Notes: generated by a model not told the origin, from the sequence alone. Shown: positions 7,721 through 14,321, counted from the first letter of the stretch. The stretch: 14,321 nt of DNA from Schleiferiaceae bacterium (GCA_025210575.1 JAOARK010000345.1:1-14321), one strand, 5' to 3'. Numbers and translations are program-made.

Positions 7721-10700
7721 TTACGCCTTGTTTCTAATCTTTGTTTGATAGAATACAGATGGTTGCGTTCCCACCTCTTCTAACAAGTGATAAGCTCTCT
7801 TATCCTTCTTCGCTTTCAATACTGCAGAATCCTTATCGTTTACGTCTCCGAAAACAAAAGAACCTGTAGAACAAGCCTCGGCACAAGCTGTTTGGATTTC
7901 TCCATCTTTCACCGCTCTACCTTCTTTCTTTGCTTCTAGCTTACCGTACTGGATACGTTGTACACAAAGTGAACATTTCTCCATAACCCCTCTAGAACGT
8001 ACAACCACATCTGGGTTCAATACCATTCTTCCGTAGTCATCTTGGGCAGGGTTAACATCAGCAAAATCGCTATTGCCGTTGTAGTTAAACCAGTTGAATC
8101 TACGTACTTTATAAGGACAGTTGTTAGCACAGTAACGTGTACCAATACATCTGTTGTAAGCCATGTGATTCAAACCTTCTGCTGAGTGAGAAGTTGCCGC
8201 AACTGGACAAACTGTTTCACATGGTGCATGGTTACAATGCTGACACATAACAGGCTGGAAGTAAACTTCTGGAGAAGAAGATGCAGTTTCCATTGCTGCG
8301 AATTTTTCAATTGCACCAATACCACTCTCTTCAGCAACCTCATCTGTCATATCACTTGTATAGTATCTGTCGATACGTAACCAGTGCATATCTCTGTGTC
8401 TTCTTATTTCTTCTTTTCCAACAACTGGTACGTTGTTTTCGATGTGACAAGCAACAACACAAGCACCACAACCTGTACATGAGTTCAAGTCCATAGACAT
8501 ATTCCACATATGTCCTGTTTCATGATCATGCTCTTCCCATAACGACACTTCGTTAGACTCTAAATGTCCTTTGTGCGTATGGAACATTGGTGTAGTATTC
8601 CACTTTTCAGAATCCTCATTTAAGTATTCATCCAAAGTAGCAGTATTCACAATCTTACGGCCCATCATCGTGTGACCTAACTGTGACATTGCGAACTCGT
8701 GCTCACCATCCATTTTTTCGATGGTAATATCTTGGTAAGTTCTAGAGAAATCGCTCATTAAAGTGTAAGCATTCACACCAACACCATCACCAGCTTTTCC
8801 TGAACCTTTTCTACCGTAACCAGCAGCTAAACCAACTGTTCCTTGTGTTTGTCCTGGTTGGATTAACACAGGTACATTCTCAAGAGCAACACCATCCACA
8901 GTAACTTTAACGTAACTTCCATTAACAGCACCATTAGATTGTGGTTCGTTGATCAACTCCATCGCTAAGGCATCAGCCGCAGACATAGTCAAGTAGTTGT
9001 CCCAACTTACTCTTGAAATTGGATCTGGCAATTCTTGAAGGTGAGGATTATTTGCCATAACACCTGTGCCGATACCGGCCTTCTGATATATAGACAATTC
9101 AAATTTTCCTCCCTTTGCTTCATTTTTAAGATCATGGGCCGAATTCATTAAATCGTAAACAAACTCCTCAGTAGCGTGAGAGTTTACCATTTCAACTTCT
9201 TTTTCCCAAAGATCTTCTGCCGTTAATGGAATTTCTAATGTACCATCATGTAAAATATGGTTCCACTCATGATCAATTCCTACCTCAGCAGTTTTTCTAT
9301 CGTAATAAGCTCTTAAGAACTTATAGTAGTTTGTATCTTCTCCAGCAATGGCCAAAAGAACTTCTTGCGTCTGCTTTGTATTAAACAAAGGACGAATCAC
9401 TGGCTGACTCAATGCATAGATTCCAACTTTAGGTAATGCATCTCCCCAGCTTTCCAAGAAATTATTCTTAGCAAGAGCCATTGTACATTGAGAAGCAGTC
9501 TCGTCTAACTTTTCAGTCATAGAAACACTAAAGGGAACTTTTGACAATGCTGCATCAAAATCCATTTTTTGACCCATTGTGTATGACGGATTCACACCGT
9601 CCATCATCAATACGCCAACTTTACCGGCTTTCATTTCAGCCAATAAGTTGTTTACGTCTGTGTCGTTACCCTGGCGCATAAAAACTGTATCGCCAAGTGC
9701 AACTGTATTTGAAACGTTACCTAGGGCAAAGTTCATTGCAAAGGCAATGTTCTCAAGGTGTGCATCATTGCCACCAACCATGATAACTGAATTTCCTTTA
9801 TTGTGACTCTCGTTCAACTCAGCAGCCAATGCATCCATACTGCTCTTAAGATCAGCTCTTAATTCAGCATGAGGCAATGTATATCTTGCATGCGCAACTT
9901 GGTTGAATAAATAGGTGAGTGCAGTTCCCATCTCTGATGGCTTAACCTTAATACGCTTATCTGCATTACTACCCGTCAAAGACATGTTCGTCTCTATCTG
10001 GATATGTCTTGCCATATCCTTACCCGGAGTTCTTGCCGCTGCGTAGTCAGATTCGATATCCTGACCAGTCCAGCCGTTCAAAAAGTCTGCACCAAAACTT
10101 ACTACAACTTTTGCTTTGTCTAGTCTATAATGAGGAATACCTCTTACACCAGTAGCTTTTTCGTAGTAGTCTAATTTATGAGAAACAGAAAACGCATCGT
10201 ACTGAATGTGCTTAAAGCGAGTGTACTTTGCGTGAAGTTTGTTAATAATACTCTTTGTAGATGGACTAATAACTGTTGAAGTCAACAATGCAATGTCCTT
10301 ACCACTGTTCTCTGCTTTATCTAACTCTTTCTTCAAGTTATCAATTGCCGTTTTCCAATCGGTTTTTTCACCGTTAAGCATTGGATCTTGAAGACGGTTA
10401 GAATCATACAAAGACATTACCGAACCTTGGATACGGGCATTGGTACCACCATTAAAGTGAGCCTTTTTATTGGGTTCAATTTTAATAGGACGACCCTCTC
10501 TTGTTTTAACCAAAACAGAGGCGTAATCGCTGCCATCAAAGTAAGTTGTTGCATAGTAGTTAGGCATACCAGGAATAACTTCTTCTGGTTTAACCACGTA
10601 AGGAATTGATTCAACAACCGGAGATTCACAAGCGGCAACTGTTGCTGCTGCTGTAGAAAATCCTAAAAACTTCAGAAAGTCTCTACGTGAAGTTGAAGTA

Positions 10701-10837
10701 GACTCTAATTTCTCAGCGTCTCCTAAAAACTCATCTGTAGGAATTTCTTCCGCAAATTCTTTGTTAGCCATTTTTTGAGCAAGCGGAGTGTTACCCAATT
10801 GCTCAAAACTCGTCCAGAACTTTTTATTCTCAGCCAT
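7721..10837 (-). CDS. actB: ACIII iron-sulfur subunit ActB (molybdopterin-oxidoreductase-like, extended Tat signal)
   Basis: Large peripheral subunit of ACIII that carries electrons from ActC to the ActA haems. 1038 aa. Residues 7-32 (FWTSFEQLGNTP onward) match the extended Tat-signal domain (TIGR04519 type), followed by SRRDFLK (50-56) and a lipobox-like VAAC (C70), so the protein is probably Tat-exported and possibly lipidated. About 80-740 form a molybdopterin-oxidoreductase-like fold that in ACIII is known to lack the cofactor. The C-terminal NrfC/PsrB-like part has cluster Cys at 787/790/793/797, 865/868/873/877, 897/903/907 and 955/958/985/989. In the third group Thr900 replaces a Cys, as expected for a [3Fe-4S] next to three [4Fe-4S]. 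It lies 28 bp after actA and 23 bp before actC. Confidence 0.95.
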   Translation of the reverse strand: MAENKKFWTSFEQLGNTPLAQKMANKEFAEEIPTDEFLGDAEKLESTSTSRRDFLKFLGFSTAAATVAACESPVVESIPYVVKPEEVIPGMPNYYATTYFDGSDYASVLVKTREGRPIKIEPNKKAHFNGGTNARIQGSVMSLYDSNRLQDPMLNGEKTDWKTAIDNLKKELDKAENSGKDIALLTSTVISPSTKSIINKLHAKYTRFKHIQYDAFSVSHKLDYYEKATGVRGIPHYRLDKAKVVVSFGADFLNGWTGQDIESDYAAARTPGKDMARHIQIETNMSLTGSNADKRIKVKPSEMGTALTYLFNQVAHARYTLPHAELRADLKSSMDALAAELNESHNKGNSVIMVGGNDAHLENIAFAMNFALGNVSNTVALGDTVFMRQGNDTDVNNLLAEMKAGKVGVLMMDGVNPSYTMGQKMDFDAALSKVPFSVSMTEKLDETASQCTMALAKNNFLESWGDALPKVGIYALSQPVIRPLFNTKQTQEVLLAIAGEDTNYYKFLRAYYDRKTAEVGIDHEWNHILHDGTLEIPLTAEDLWEKEVEMVNSHATEEFVYDLMNSAHDLKNEAKGGKFELSIYQKAGIGTGVMANNPHLQELPDPISRVSWDNYLTMSAADALAMELINEPQSNGAVNGSYVKVTVDGVALENVPVLIQPGQTQGTVGLAAGYGRKGSGKAGDGVGVNAYTLMSDFSRTYQDITIEKMDGEHEFAMSQLGHTMMGRKIVNTATLDEYLNEDSEKWNTTPMFHTHKGHLESNEVSLWEEHDHETGHMWNMSMDLNSCTGCGACVVACHIENNVPVVGKEEIRRHRDMHWLRIDRYYTSDMTDEVAEESGIGAIEKFAAMETASSSPEVYFQPVMCQHCNHAPCETVCPVAATSHSAEGLNHMAYNRCIGTRYCANNCPYKVRRFNWFNYNGNSDFADVNPAQDDYGRMVLNPDVVVRSRGVMEKCSLCVQRIQYGKLEAKKEGRAVKDGEIQTACAEACSTGSFVFGDVNDKDSAVLKAKKDKRAYHLLEEVGTQPSVFYQTKIRNKA

Positions 10838-10865
10838 TATATTACTGCGGATTTGTTCTTAATTA

Positions 10866-12146
10866 TTAATAGTGACACTTACCACACTCTAATCCACCGA
10901 TCTTATCTACAGTGATCTTCTCACCGTGATATTTCTCGGCAAGTTTATCGTGGATTCCTTCGTAATAAGCATTGTTTTTAACATCTACTTCTGTCTCTCT
11001 ATGGCAGTTAATACACCAGCCCATAGTTAATTCAGAATACTGATATACTTCTTCCATGGTCTCTACAGGACCGTGACATGTTTGACATTCAACATTACCT
11101 GCAGAAACGTGCTGCGCGTGGTTGAAGTAAGCCAAATCTGGAAGATTGTGGATACGTACCCATTTAATTGGTTTTTGCTCGTATCCTTCTATGTATTTTT
11201 TCGTGTTAACGTCCCAACCTACAGATTCGTAGATTTTCGCGATTTCAGGAGAAGGCTCTCCATCATATTTTAAGTTTCCGCTAGCATCTGCTATTTCAGA
11301 TCCATCTATCATCATGTGACAGTTCATACAAACATTTGCTGATGGAATACCTGACGTTTTTGAGTGACGTGCACTTGAGTGACAGTAATTACAATCAACC
11401 TTATTCTCACCCGCGTGAATCTCATGAGAGAAAGCAATAGGCTGAACAGGTTGATATCCTTGCTCAATACCTACACCCATTAAATACCAGTACAATTCTG
11501 CTAGGAAGAAAACTGCTACAGTAATTGTTGCAATAGTTACCATGAACTTGTTGCGTGCAAAAGCACCCCAAATTCCTCTAATATCATCACCTAAAGATTC
11601 AGGATCTTCACCTTTCACAACCTTAAGTGTATTCCGCATCTTAATCAAGATGGCTAGCAATAAAGCAAACAGTACACCTAAAACAAGTAAGATATACAAG
11701 CTATAATCTTTTGGTTCTGCAACTGGAACATTAGCACCAGGCGTTACACCCGGACCAGGAGCTACAACAGGATCTCCTTCAATAGTATACTGAAGAATAT
11801 CATAAATATCCTGATCAGATAAAAATGGGAAAGCATTCATTGGAGCTCCACCAAACTCATCATAAATCGCTTGTGCATCAGCATCGCCAGACGCTCTTAA
11901 TGCTGCATTGTCTTTAATCCAAGCTAAGAGCCATTCTTCAGAACGTCTTTCTGTAACTCCAGTAAGTGCGGGACCTACCATGATCTTGTCTAACTTATGA
12001 CAAGCGCCACAATTTGTTTTGAACAGTTTCTTACCATTCTTGGCATCTCCAACTATCTCTGCCTGAGTAACAAAACTTGAAAAGGTGAAAATGAATAGAA
12101 GTAGCATTGACGCTACTTTCTTTGAAAAAGTCATCATGTGTTTCAT
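10866..12146 (-). CDS. actA: ACIII multihaem cytochrome c subunit ActA with fused N-terminal cytochrome c domain
   Basis: Electron-exit cytochrome of ACIII. 426 aa. A signal peptide (about 1-29) is followed by a class-I cytochrome c domain: CGACH (C46, C49, H50), VGPALTGV, and likely axial Met103 in APMNAFPFLSDQD. After a Pro/Gly linker come two helices (about 149-169 and 201-223) enclosing a basic cytoplasmic loop, then a pentahaem domain with CNYCH (252-256), CMNCH (273-277), CQTCH (354-358), CINCH (378-382) and CGKCH (421-425). That makes six CxxCH sites, against five in the Rhodothermus-type pentahaem ActA. It is the first gene of the operon, with a plausible promoter about 40 bp upstream. 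The ATG at 12144-12146 is followed by a second start candidate (Met4), which changes little. Confidence 0.94.
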   Translation of the reverse strand: MKHMMTFSKKVASMLLLFIFTFSSFVTQAEIVGDAKNGKKLFKTNCGACHKLDKIMVGPALTGVTERRSEEWLLAWIKDNAALRASGDADAQAIYDEFGGAPMNAFPFLSDQDIYDILQYTIEGDPVVAPGPGVTPGANVPVAEPKDYSLYILLVLGVLFALLLAILIKMRNTLKVVKGEDPESLGDDIRGIWGAFARNKFMVTIATITVAVFFLAELYWYLMGVGIEQGYQPVQPIAFSHEIHAGENKVDCNYCHSSARHSKTSGIPSANVCMNCHMMIDGSEIADASGNLKYDGEPSPEIAKIYESVGWDVNTKKYIEGYEQKPIKWVRIHNLPDLAYFNHAQHVSAGNVECQTCHGPVETMEEVYQYSELTMGWCINCHRETEVDVKNNAYYEGIHDKLAEKYHGEKITVDKIGGLECGKCHY

Positions 12147-12184
12147 ACGTGCAACTAAATATGCCTCTATTGCAGTTCGGGGGG

Positions 12185-12214
12185 CAAATTTAATGTTTAA
12201 ACCAATTCTTAAAA
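12185..12214 (-). promoter_or_regulatory. Candidate Bacteroidota-type promoter for the act-cox operon
   Basis: On the minus strand, TAAATTTG (12185-12192) matches the Bacteroidota -7 consensus TAnnTTTG exactly. Eighteen bp upstream is TTTT (12211-12214), a weak match to the -33 TTTG box. The implied transcript would begin near 12178, leaving a leader of about 30 nt before the actA ATG. The weak -33 element keeps confidence moderate. Confidence 0.5.
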
Positions 12215-12295
12215 TATAGGCCTTACGCTAAAAAATAATTTATATTCGTTCTAAATAAGACCTGTTTTTACTTAAAAAACCAGCGGTTTGTAACG

Positions 12296-12303
12296 TATAT
12301 TTA
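12296..12303 (+). promoter_or_regulatory. Weak candidate -7 element for the SPOR gene
   Basis: TATATTTA on the plus strand is a one-mismatch version of TAnnTTTG, 20 bp before the ATG at 12324. No -33 TTTG at the usual distance was found (TTTG at 12287-12290 is too close). It falls inside the interrupted inverted repeat GCGGT...ACCGC (12283-12307). The rest of 12147-12323 is AT-rich divergent spacer with no ORF. Confidence 0.2.
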
Positions 12304-12323
12304 CCGCCATATTTTAGCGCGCA

Positions 12324-12767
12324 ATGGTAACGATTATACGATATATAGCCACACTTACGTTGTTGATTTTTTCTGTTTCGGGATGGGCACAAAATGACAC
12401 CGCTCAAAACGCTGTTAATCAACCCCATTTTAGCGAAGATTTTAGAATTACGGACCTTGTGGAACGCTATTCCAACAACTTAAAAGGCAAGCCCATTGAT
12501 GGATTTCGTGTTCAACTATTTAGTGGTGATCGTGATCTTGCAAACCAAAATCGAAAAAAGGCCATTTCTAATTATCCCCAGATCCCTTGTGTATTGATAT
12601 ATGAAACACCTGATTTTAAGGTGCAGATGGGCAATTTTAGAACAGAATTAGAAGCTGAAAAACACCTGCAAATTATTCGACAAGGATTTCCAGGTGCATT
12701 TGTTGTTCGCAGTAAAATCAACTTACCAGAACTTACTTTTTCAGAAAATGATGAAGAGCAGAACTAG
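12324..12767 (+). CDS. Secreted SPOR-domain protein
   Basis: Likely periplasmic protein with a peptidoglycan-binding SPOR-type domain. 147 aa. A signal peptide (about 1-22, ending SGWAQ) is followed by a polar linker and one SPOR-like domain at about 58-133: GFRVQLFSGDRDLANQNRK, VLIYETPDFKVQMGNFRT, EAEKHLQIIRQGFPGAFVV. The repeated alpha/beta pattern and the KVQMGNF and FPGAFVV segments are typical of Bacteroidota SPOR proteins. SPOR domains bind glycan strands stripped of stem peptides, often at division sites; the role of this short single-domain form is not known. It is the only plus-strand gene, divergent from actA and convergent with the thioredoxin gene, with which it shares a CTAG stop. 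I recall a SPOR gene divergent from act operons in other Flavobacteriia, from memory and not checked. Confidence 0.85.
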   Translation: MVTIIRYIATLTLLIFSVSGWAQNDTAQNAVNQPHFSEDFRITDLVERYSNNLKGKPIDGFRVQLFSGDRDLANQNRKKAISNYPQIPCVLIYETPDFKVQMGNFRTELEAEKHLQIIRQGFPGAFVVRSKINLPELTFSENDEEQN

Positions 12768-12777
12768 CTATTCTGCT
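12757..12777. terminator. Hairpin spanning the overlapping stops of two convergent genes
   Basis: AGCAGAA (12757-12763) and TTCTGCT (12771-12777) are perfect reverse complements around a 7-nt loop CTAGCTA. The loop contains both stop codons: TAG of the SPOR gene (12765-12767, plus) and TAG of the thioredoxin gene (12764-12766, minus). Neither side has a strong T-run, so it is a weak bidirectional terminator candidate at best. Confidence 0.35.
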
Positions 12778-13060
12778 TGATGATTGGAATTAATTGATGA
12801 GCTGGTATGACTCCAGACTGCCGCCAGACCATTTCTCCTTTTCTAAACAAAGCCAAAGTAGGCACTCCTTGAATTTGAAGTCTTGCGGCTAGCTCTTGAT
12901 TTCTATCAACATCAATCTTTAAGATGCGAAGTGAATCACCCATCTGGCTCCTCACCTCATCAAGAATGGGAGGCATCATCTTACAGGGTCCACACCAATC
13001 AGCATAAAAGTCTATCAAAGTTGGAATCTCACCTGAAACGATTTCCTTAAACGAAGCCAT
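12764..13060 (-). CDS. trxA: Thioredoxin
   Basis: Small cytoplasmic thiol-disulfide oxidoreductase. 98 aa, slightly shorter than typical thioredoxins (about 105-110) because the N-terminal strand is abbreviated. The active site WCGPCK places the reactive Cys pair at 23 and 26, and the cis-Pro loop GVPT is at 65-68 (P67). D17 (LIDFYADW) is at the buried-Asp position. No signal peptide or membrane anchor is seen, so a cytoplasmic location is inferred. It starts 2 bp after the stop of the DUF3365 haem lipoprotein gene and is the last gene of that cluster. Its stop overlaps that of the convergent SPOR gene. The gene symbol is by family; whether this is the main thioredoxin or a dedicated partner of the cluster cannot be told from sequence. 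Confidence 0.93.
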   Translation of the reverse strand: MASFKEIVSGEIPTLIDFYADWCGPCKMMPPILDEVRSQMGDSLRILKIDVDRNQELAARLQIQGVPTLALFRKGEMVWRQSGVIPAHQLIPIIKQNS

Positions 13061-13062
13061 TG

Positions 13063-13614
13063 CTATTTATTAAATGTTATACTCCAAATTCCACGAAGAT
13101 CTCCTTCGGCAAAACCCGTTGCATTATCCTCTGGGTAAAGTTCTGTCAATTGCATGTTTATTTCCTCTGAAATATCTTTTCCGGGTACTCCGTGGCAATT
13201 CAAACAAAATGCTTTGGTGGGTATCGGGGCAAAAAATCGTGCGTGATTGGCATCCTCAATAACTCTTGGTTTAGGTTGAATTCCGAGCTTCAAATCTTCA
13301 GAATAATCAACCATAACAGCCAATTCCAAGCTATCTGGTTTATTCTCAATATTCCTGAAACGCAGAGAGGTTCTTTTTATAGAGGCGTTATGGAAACTGG
13401 CTAGCGAATCTGTTAGTGGCAGCGCATTCAACTTACAGTAGTTTAAAGCTTCTTCAAGTCCCCCTCTAGCCACCGCAGATTGAAGTTCACCACTCAAAGC
13501 CTTAAAGCTTTCTTGAGCTATGAATTGACCTTTCTCTTGAAAGGAATTCGACTCTTCAGAATCGGAACAAGCAACGAATAGAAAAGGCATTAAAGCCAGC
13601 ACAAATCTTTTCAT
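13063..13614 (-). CDS. DUF3365 (Tll0287-like) c-type haem lipoprotein
   Basis: Envelope haem protein of the DUF3365/Tll0287-like family, of unknown physiological role (proposed redox or gas sensing in relatives). 183 aa. The signal peptide ends in a lipobox FVAC (C16). The domain begins with an alpha-helical stretch (GQFIAQESFKALSGELQSAV, then GLEEALNYCKLNALPL) and ends with the single c-haem motif CLNCHG (C137, C140, H141). The C-terminal GDLRGIWSITF is typical of the family. I chose the ATG at 13612-13614 because it gives a proper lipoprotein signal; the longer frame opens with TTG at 13641 and would overlap the preceding gene. It lies 1 bp after the DUF6132 gene and 2 bp before thioredoxin, so co-translation is very likely. 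Confidence 0.85.
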   Translation of the reverse strand: MKRFVLALMPFLFVACSDSEESNSFQEKGQFIAQESFKALSGELQSAVARGGLEEALNYCKLNALPLTDSLASFHNASIKRTSLRFRNIENKPDSLELAVMVDYSEDLKLGIQPKPRVIEDANHARFFAPIPTKAFCLNCHGVPGKDISEEINMQLTELYPEDNATGFAEGDLRGIWSITFNK

Positions 13615-13615
13615 G

Positions 13616-13810
13616 TTACTTTTTCTTTTTAAACATATCAAAAGACAATCCCCCTAAAACCATACCGTAAAGTGTGCTGTTCACAGGACTTGAAGTTATA
13701 GCACATTGCCCACTGTTACACCCTATAAAATAGTAATAAGCATAACCCCCAATTGCTCCAAGGGTTATGCCTATTAATAAGAGTTTATATCTAAGAACTA
13801 GATCTAACAT
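13616..13810 (-). CDS. DUF6132-family small membrane protein with a conserved Cys pair
   Basis: 64-aa protein of unknown function, recognised as DUF6132-like from the GYxYYxFxGCxxGxCxITSSP pattern. It has two helices (about 8-29 and 44-58) joined by a short loop with C31-N-S-G-Q-C36. Positive charge at the N-terminus (R7, K9) and the final KKKK place both ends in the cytoplasm, so the Cys pair should face the periplasm. The spacing C-x4-C is unlike a thioredoxin CxxC but could form a disulfide or carry a persulfide; that is inference. The ATG overlaps the stop of the rhodanese gene by 1 bp (TAATG), and the stop is 1 bp before the haem lipoprotein gene. Confidence 0.8.
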   Translation of the reverse strand: MLDLVLRYKLLLIGITLGAIGGYAYYYFIGCNSGQCAITSSPVNSTLYGMVLGGLSFDMFKKKK

Positions 13811-14241
13811 TATTGCACCTCGTATCCGTCTTGTTGCCAGGCACTTATTCCTCCTTGCACATTATAGACCTTTGTGAATCCGTTGTCTTTTAGTATTTCA
13901 GAAGCATGAGCACTTCTTCTACCAGAGTGACAGTAAACCACATAAGTTTTTGACTTATCCATCTTCTTAATCGACTCTGTGAAGTCTTCGTTTCTCACAT
14001 CCTGGTTCATTGCCCCAATGATATGACCACTTTCAAACTCGTCTAATGAACGAACGTCCATAATAACCACATCGCCTTCCTCAATCATATTCGCAGCCTC
14101 TGCTGTACTGATGTTATAAAACGTTCCAACGGAAGTAACTACTTCTGTTCCTACATTTTCTTCTTGAGAATCTGCATTCTCTCCATTACCACATGACGCG
14201 AGGATAACAACCGACAAACTCGCTAGTAAAATTTTCTTCAT
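13810..14241 (-). CDS. Rhodanese-domain lipoprotein
   Basis: Single-domain rhodanese exported as a lipoprotein, predicted to handle sulfane sulfur in the envelope. 143 aa. The signal peptide ends in lipobox LASC (C17). A short acidic linker leads into the rhodanese fold (about 42-143): VVIMDVRSLDEFESGHIIGAMN, then the active-site loop CHSGRRS with catalytic Cys104, then GFTKVYNVQGGISAW. All catalytic-loop positions look intact, so activity is plausible. The substrate (thiosulfate, persulfide or other) cannot be inferred. It starts 2 bp after the stop of another rhodanese gene (partial, at the right edge) and its stop overlaps the DUF6132 start, so it is part of one tightly packed transcription unit. 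Confidence 0.9.
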   Translation of the reverse strand: MKKILLASLSVVILASCGNGENADSQEENVGTEVVTSVGTFYNISTAEAANMIEEGDVVIMDVRSLDEFESGHIIGAMNQDVRNEDFTESIKKMDKSKTYVVYCHSGRRSAHASEILKDNGFTKVYNVQGGISAWQQDGYEVQ

Positions 14242-14243
14242 AG

Positions 14244-14321
14244 TTATTGTACATATTTATTTACTGCTCCCCAAGAACCCCCATTATAAGCTTCATAGCC
14301 TTTAGACTTTAAAATGCGAGT
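14244..14321 (-). CDS. Partial rhodanese-like protein (C-terminal 25 residues only)
   Basis: Open frame entering from the right edge and ending with TAA at 14244-14246. The 25 visible residues include RILKSKGYEAYNGGSW, which matches the C-terminal end of rhodanese domains (post-active-site helix followed by the Y-N-GGSW turn). It is therefore probably a second rhodanese in tandem with the lipoprotein rhodanese, 2 bp upstream of it. The active site, length and any signal peptide lie outside the window, so location and catalytic competence are unknown. It is not the start of the cluster. Confidence 0.65.
   Translation of the reverse strand, partial: TRILKSKGYEAYNGGSWGAVNKYVQ

Noticed and set aside
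7721..10837. ActB as a true molybdopterin-dependent oxidoreductase (formate dehydrogenase-like)
   Set aside because: Context with ActA and ActC-F, the extended Tat signal and the fused Fe-S domain identify ActB, whose family is known not to bind the molybdenum cofactor.
13615..13641. TTG start extending the DUF3365 gene
   Set aside because: It would spoil the lipoprotein signal peptide and overlap the DUF6132 gene; the ATG at 13612-13614 gives a clean lipobox at C16.
1..14321. CRISPR arrays, tRNA or rRNA genes, insertion sequences, prophage
   Set aside because: No regularly spaced repeats, RNA-gene motifs, transposase or phage genes were seen; coding density is nearly complete.

Overview
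The window comes from a member of the Bacteroidota, most likely Flavobacteriales. Evidence: a complete alternative complex III (ACIII) plus aa3-oxidase operon in the order known from Flavobacterium-type genomes, an extended-Tat ActB, lipoproteins with Bacteroidota-style lipoboxes, no Shine-Dalgarno sequences before the genes, a TAnnTTTG-type -7 element before the main operon, and AT-rich DNA. All genes but one are on the minus strand.

Layout: (1) 1-827, the 5' 275 codons of ruvB (minus; its 3' end lies beyond the left edge). (2) 857-888, a hairpin plus T-run that ends the respiratory operon just before ruvB. (3) 912-12146, an 11-kb minus-strand operon transcribed actA-actB-actC-actD-actE-actF-coxB-coxA. 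Its spacings are short (36 bp at most) and actC/actD overlap. (4) 12147-12323, a divergent control region with a plausible promoter for the operon. (5) 12324-12767, a plus-strand gene for a secreted SPOR-domain protein. (6) 12764-14321, a tight minus-strand cluster: rhodanese (partial), rhodanese lipoprotein, DUF6132 membrane hairpin, DUF3365 haem lipoprotein, thioredoxin. Gaps are 2 bp or less, or a 1-bp stop/start overlap.

The large operon encodes an electron path from menaquinol to O2. ActC and ActF (NrfD-like) oxidise quinol in the membrane. ActB carries Fe-S clusters, ActA six c-haem sites and ActE one. CoxB (CuA) and CoxA (haem a, a3-CuB) complete the path. Co-transcription of all eight genes fits the ACIII-cytochrome oxidase supercomplex known from F. 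johnsoniae. Oxidase subunit III and assembly factors are not in the window.

Points worth attention: CoxB lacks the classical electron-entry Trp (Phe176) and the CuA/Mg-bridging Glu (Lys307) and has two extra N-terminal helices. ActF carries a 16-His loop between its first two helices. The SPOR and thioredoxin genes converge on a shared CTAG whose two strands give both stop codons inside a small hairpin. The rhodanese/DUF6132/haem/thioredoxin cluster looks like an uncharacterised envelope thiol or sulfur-transfer module; that function is inference. No RNA genes, insertion sequences, prophage or CRISPR were seen.
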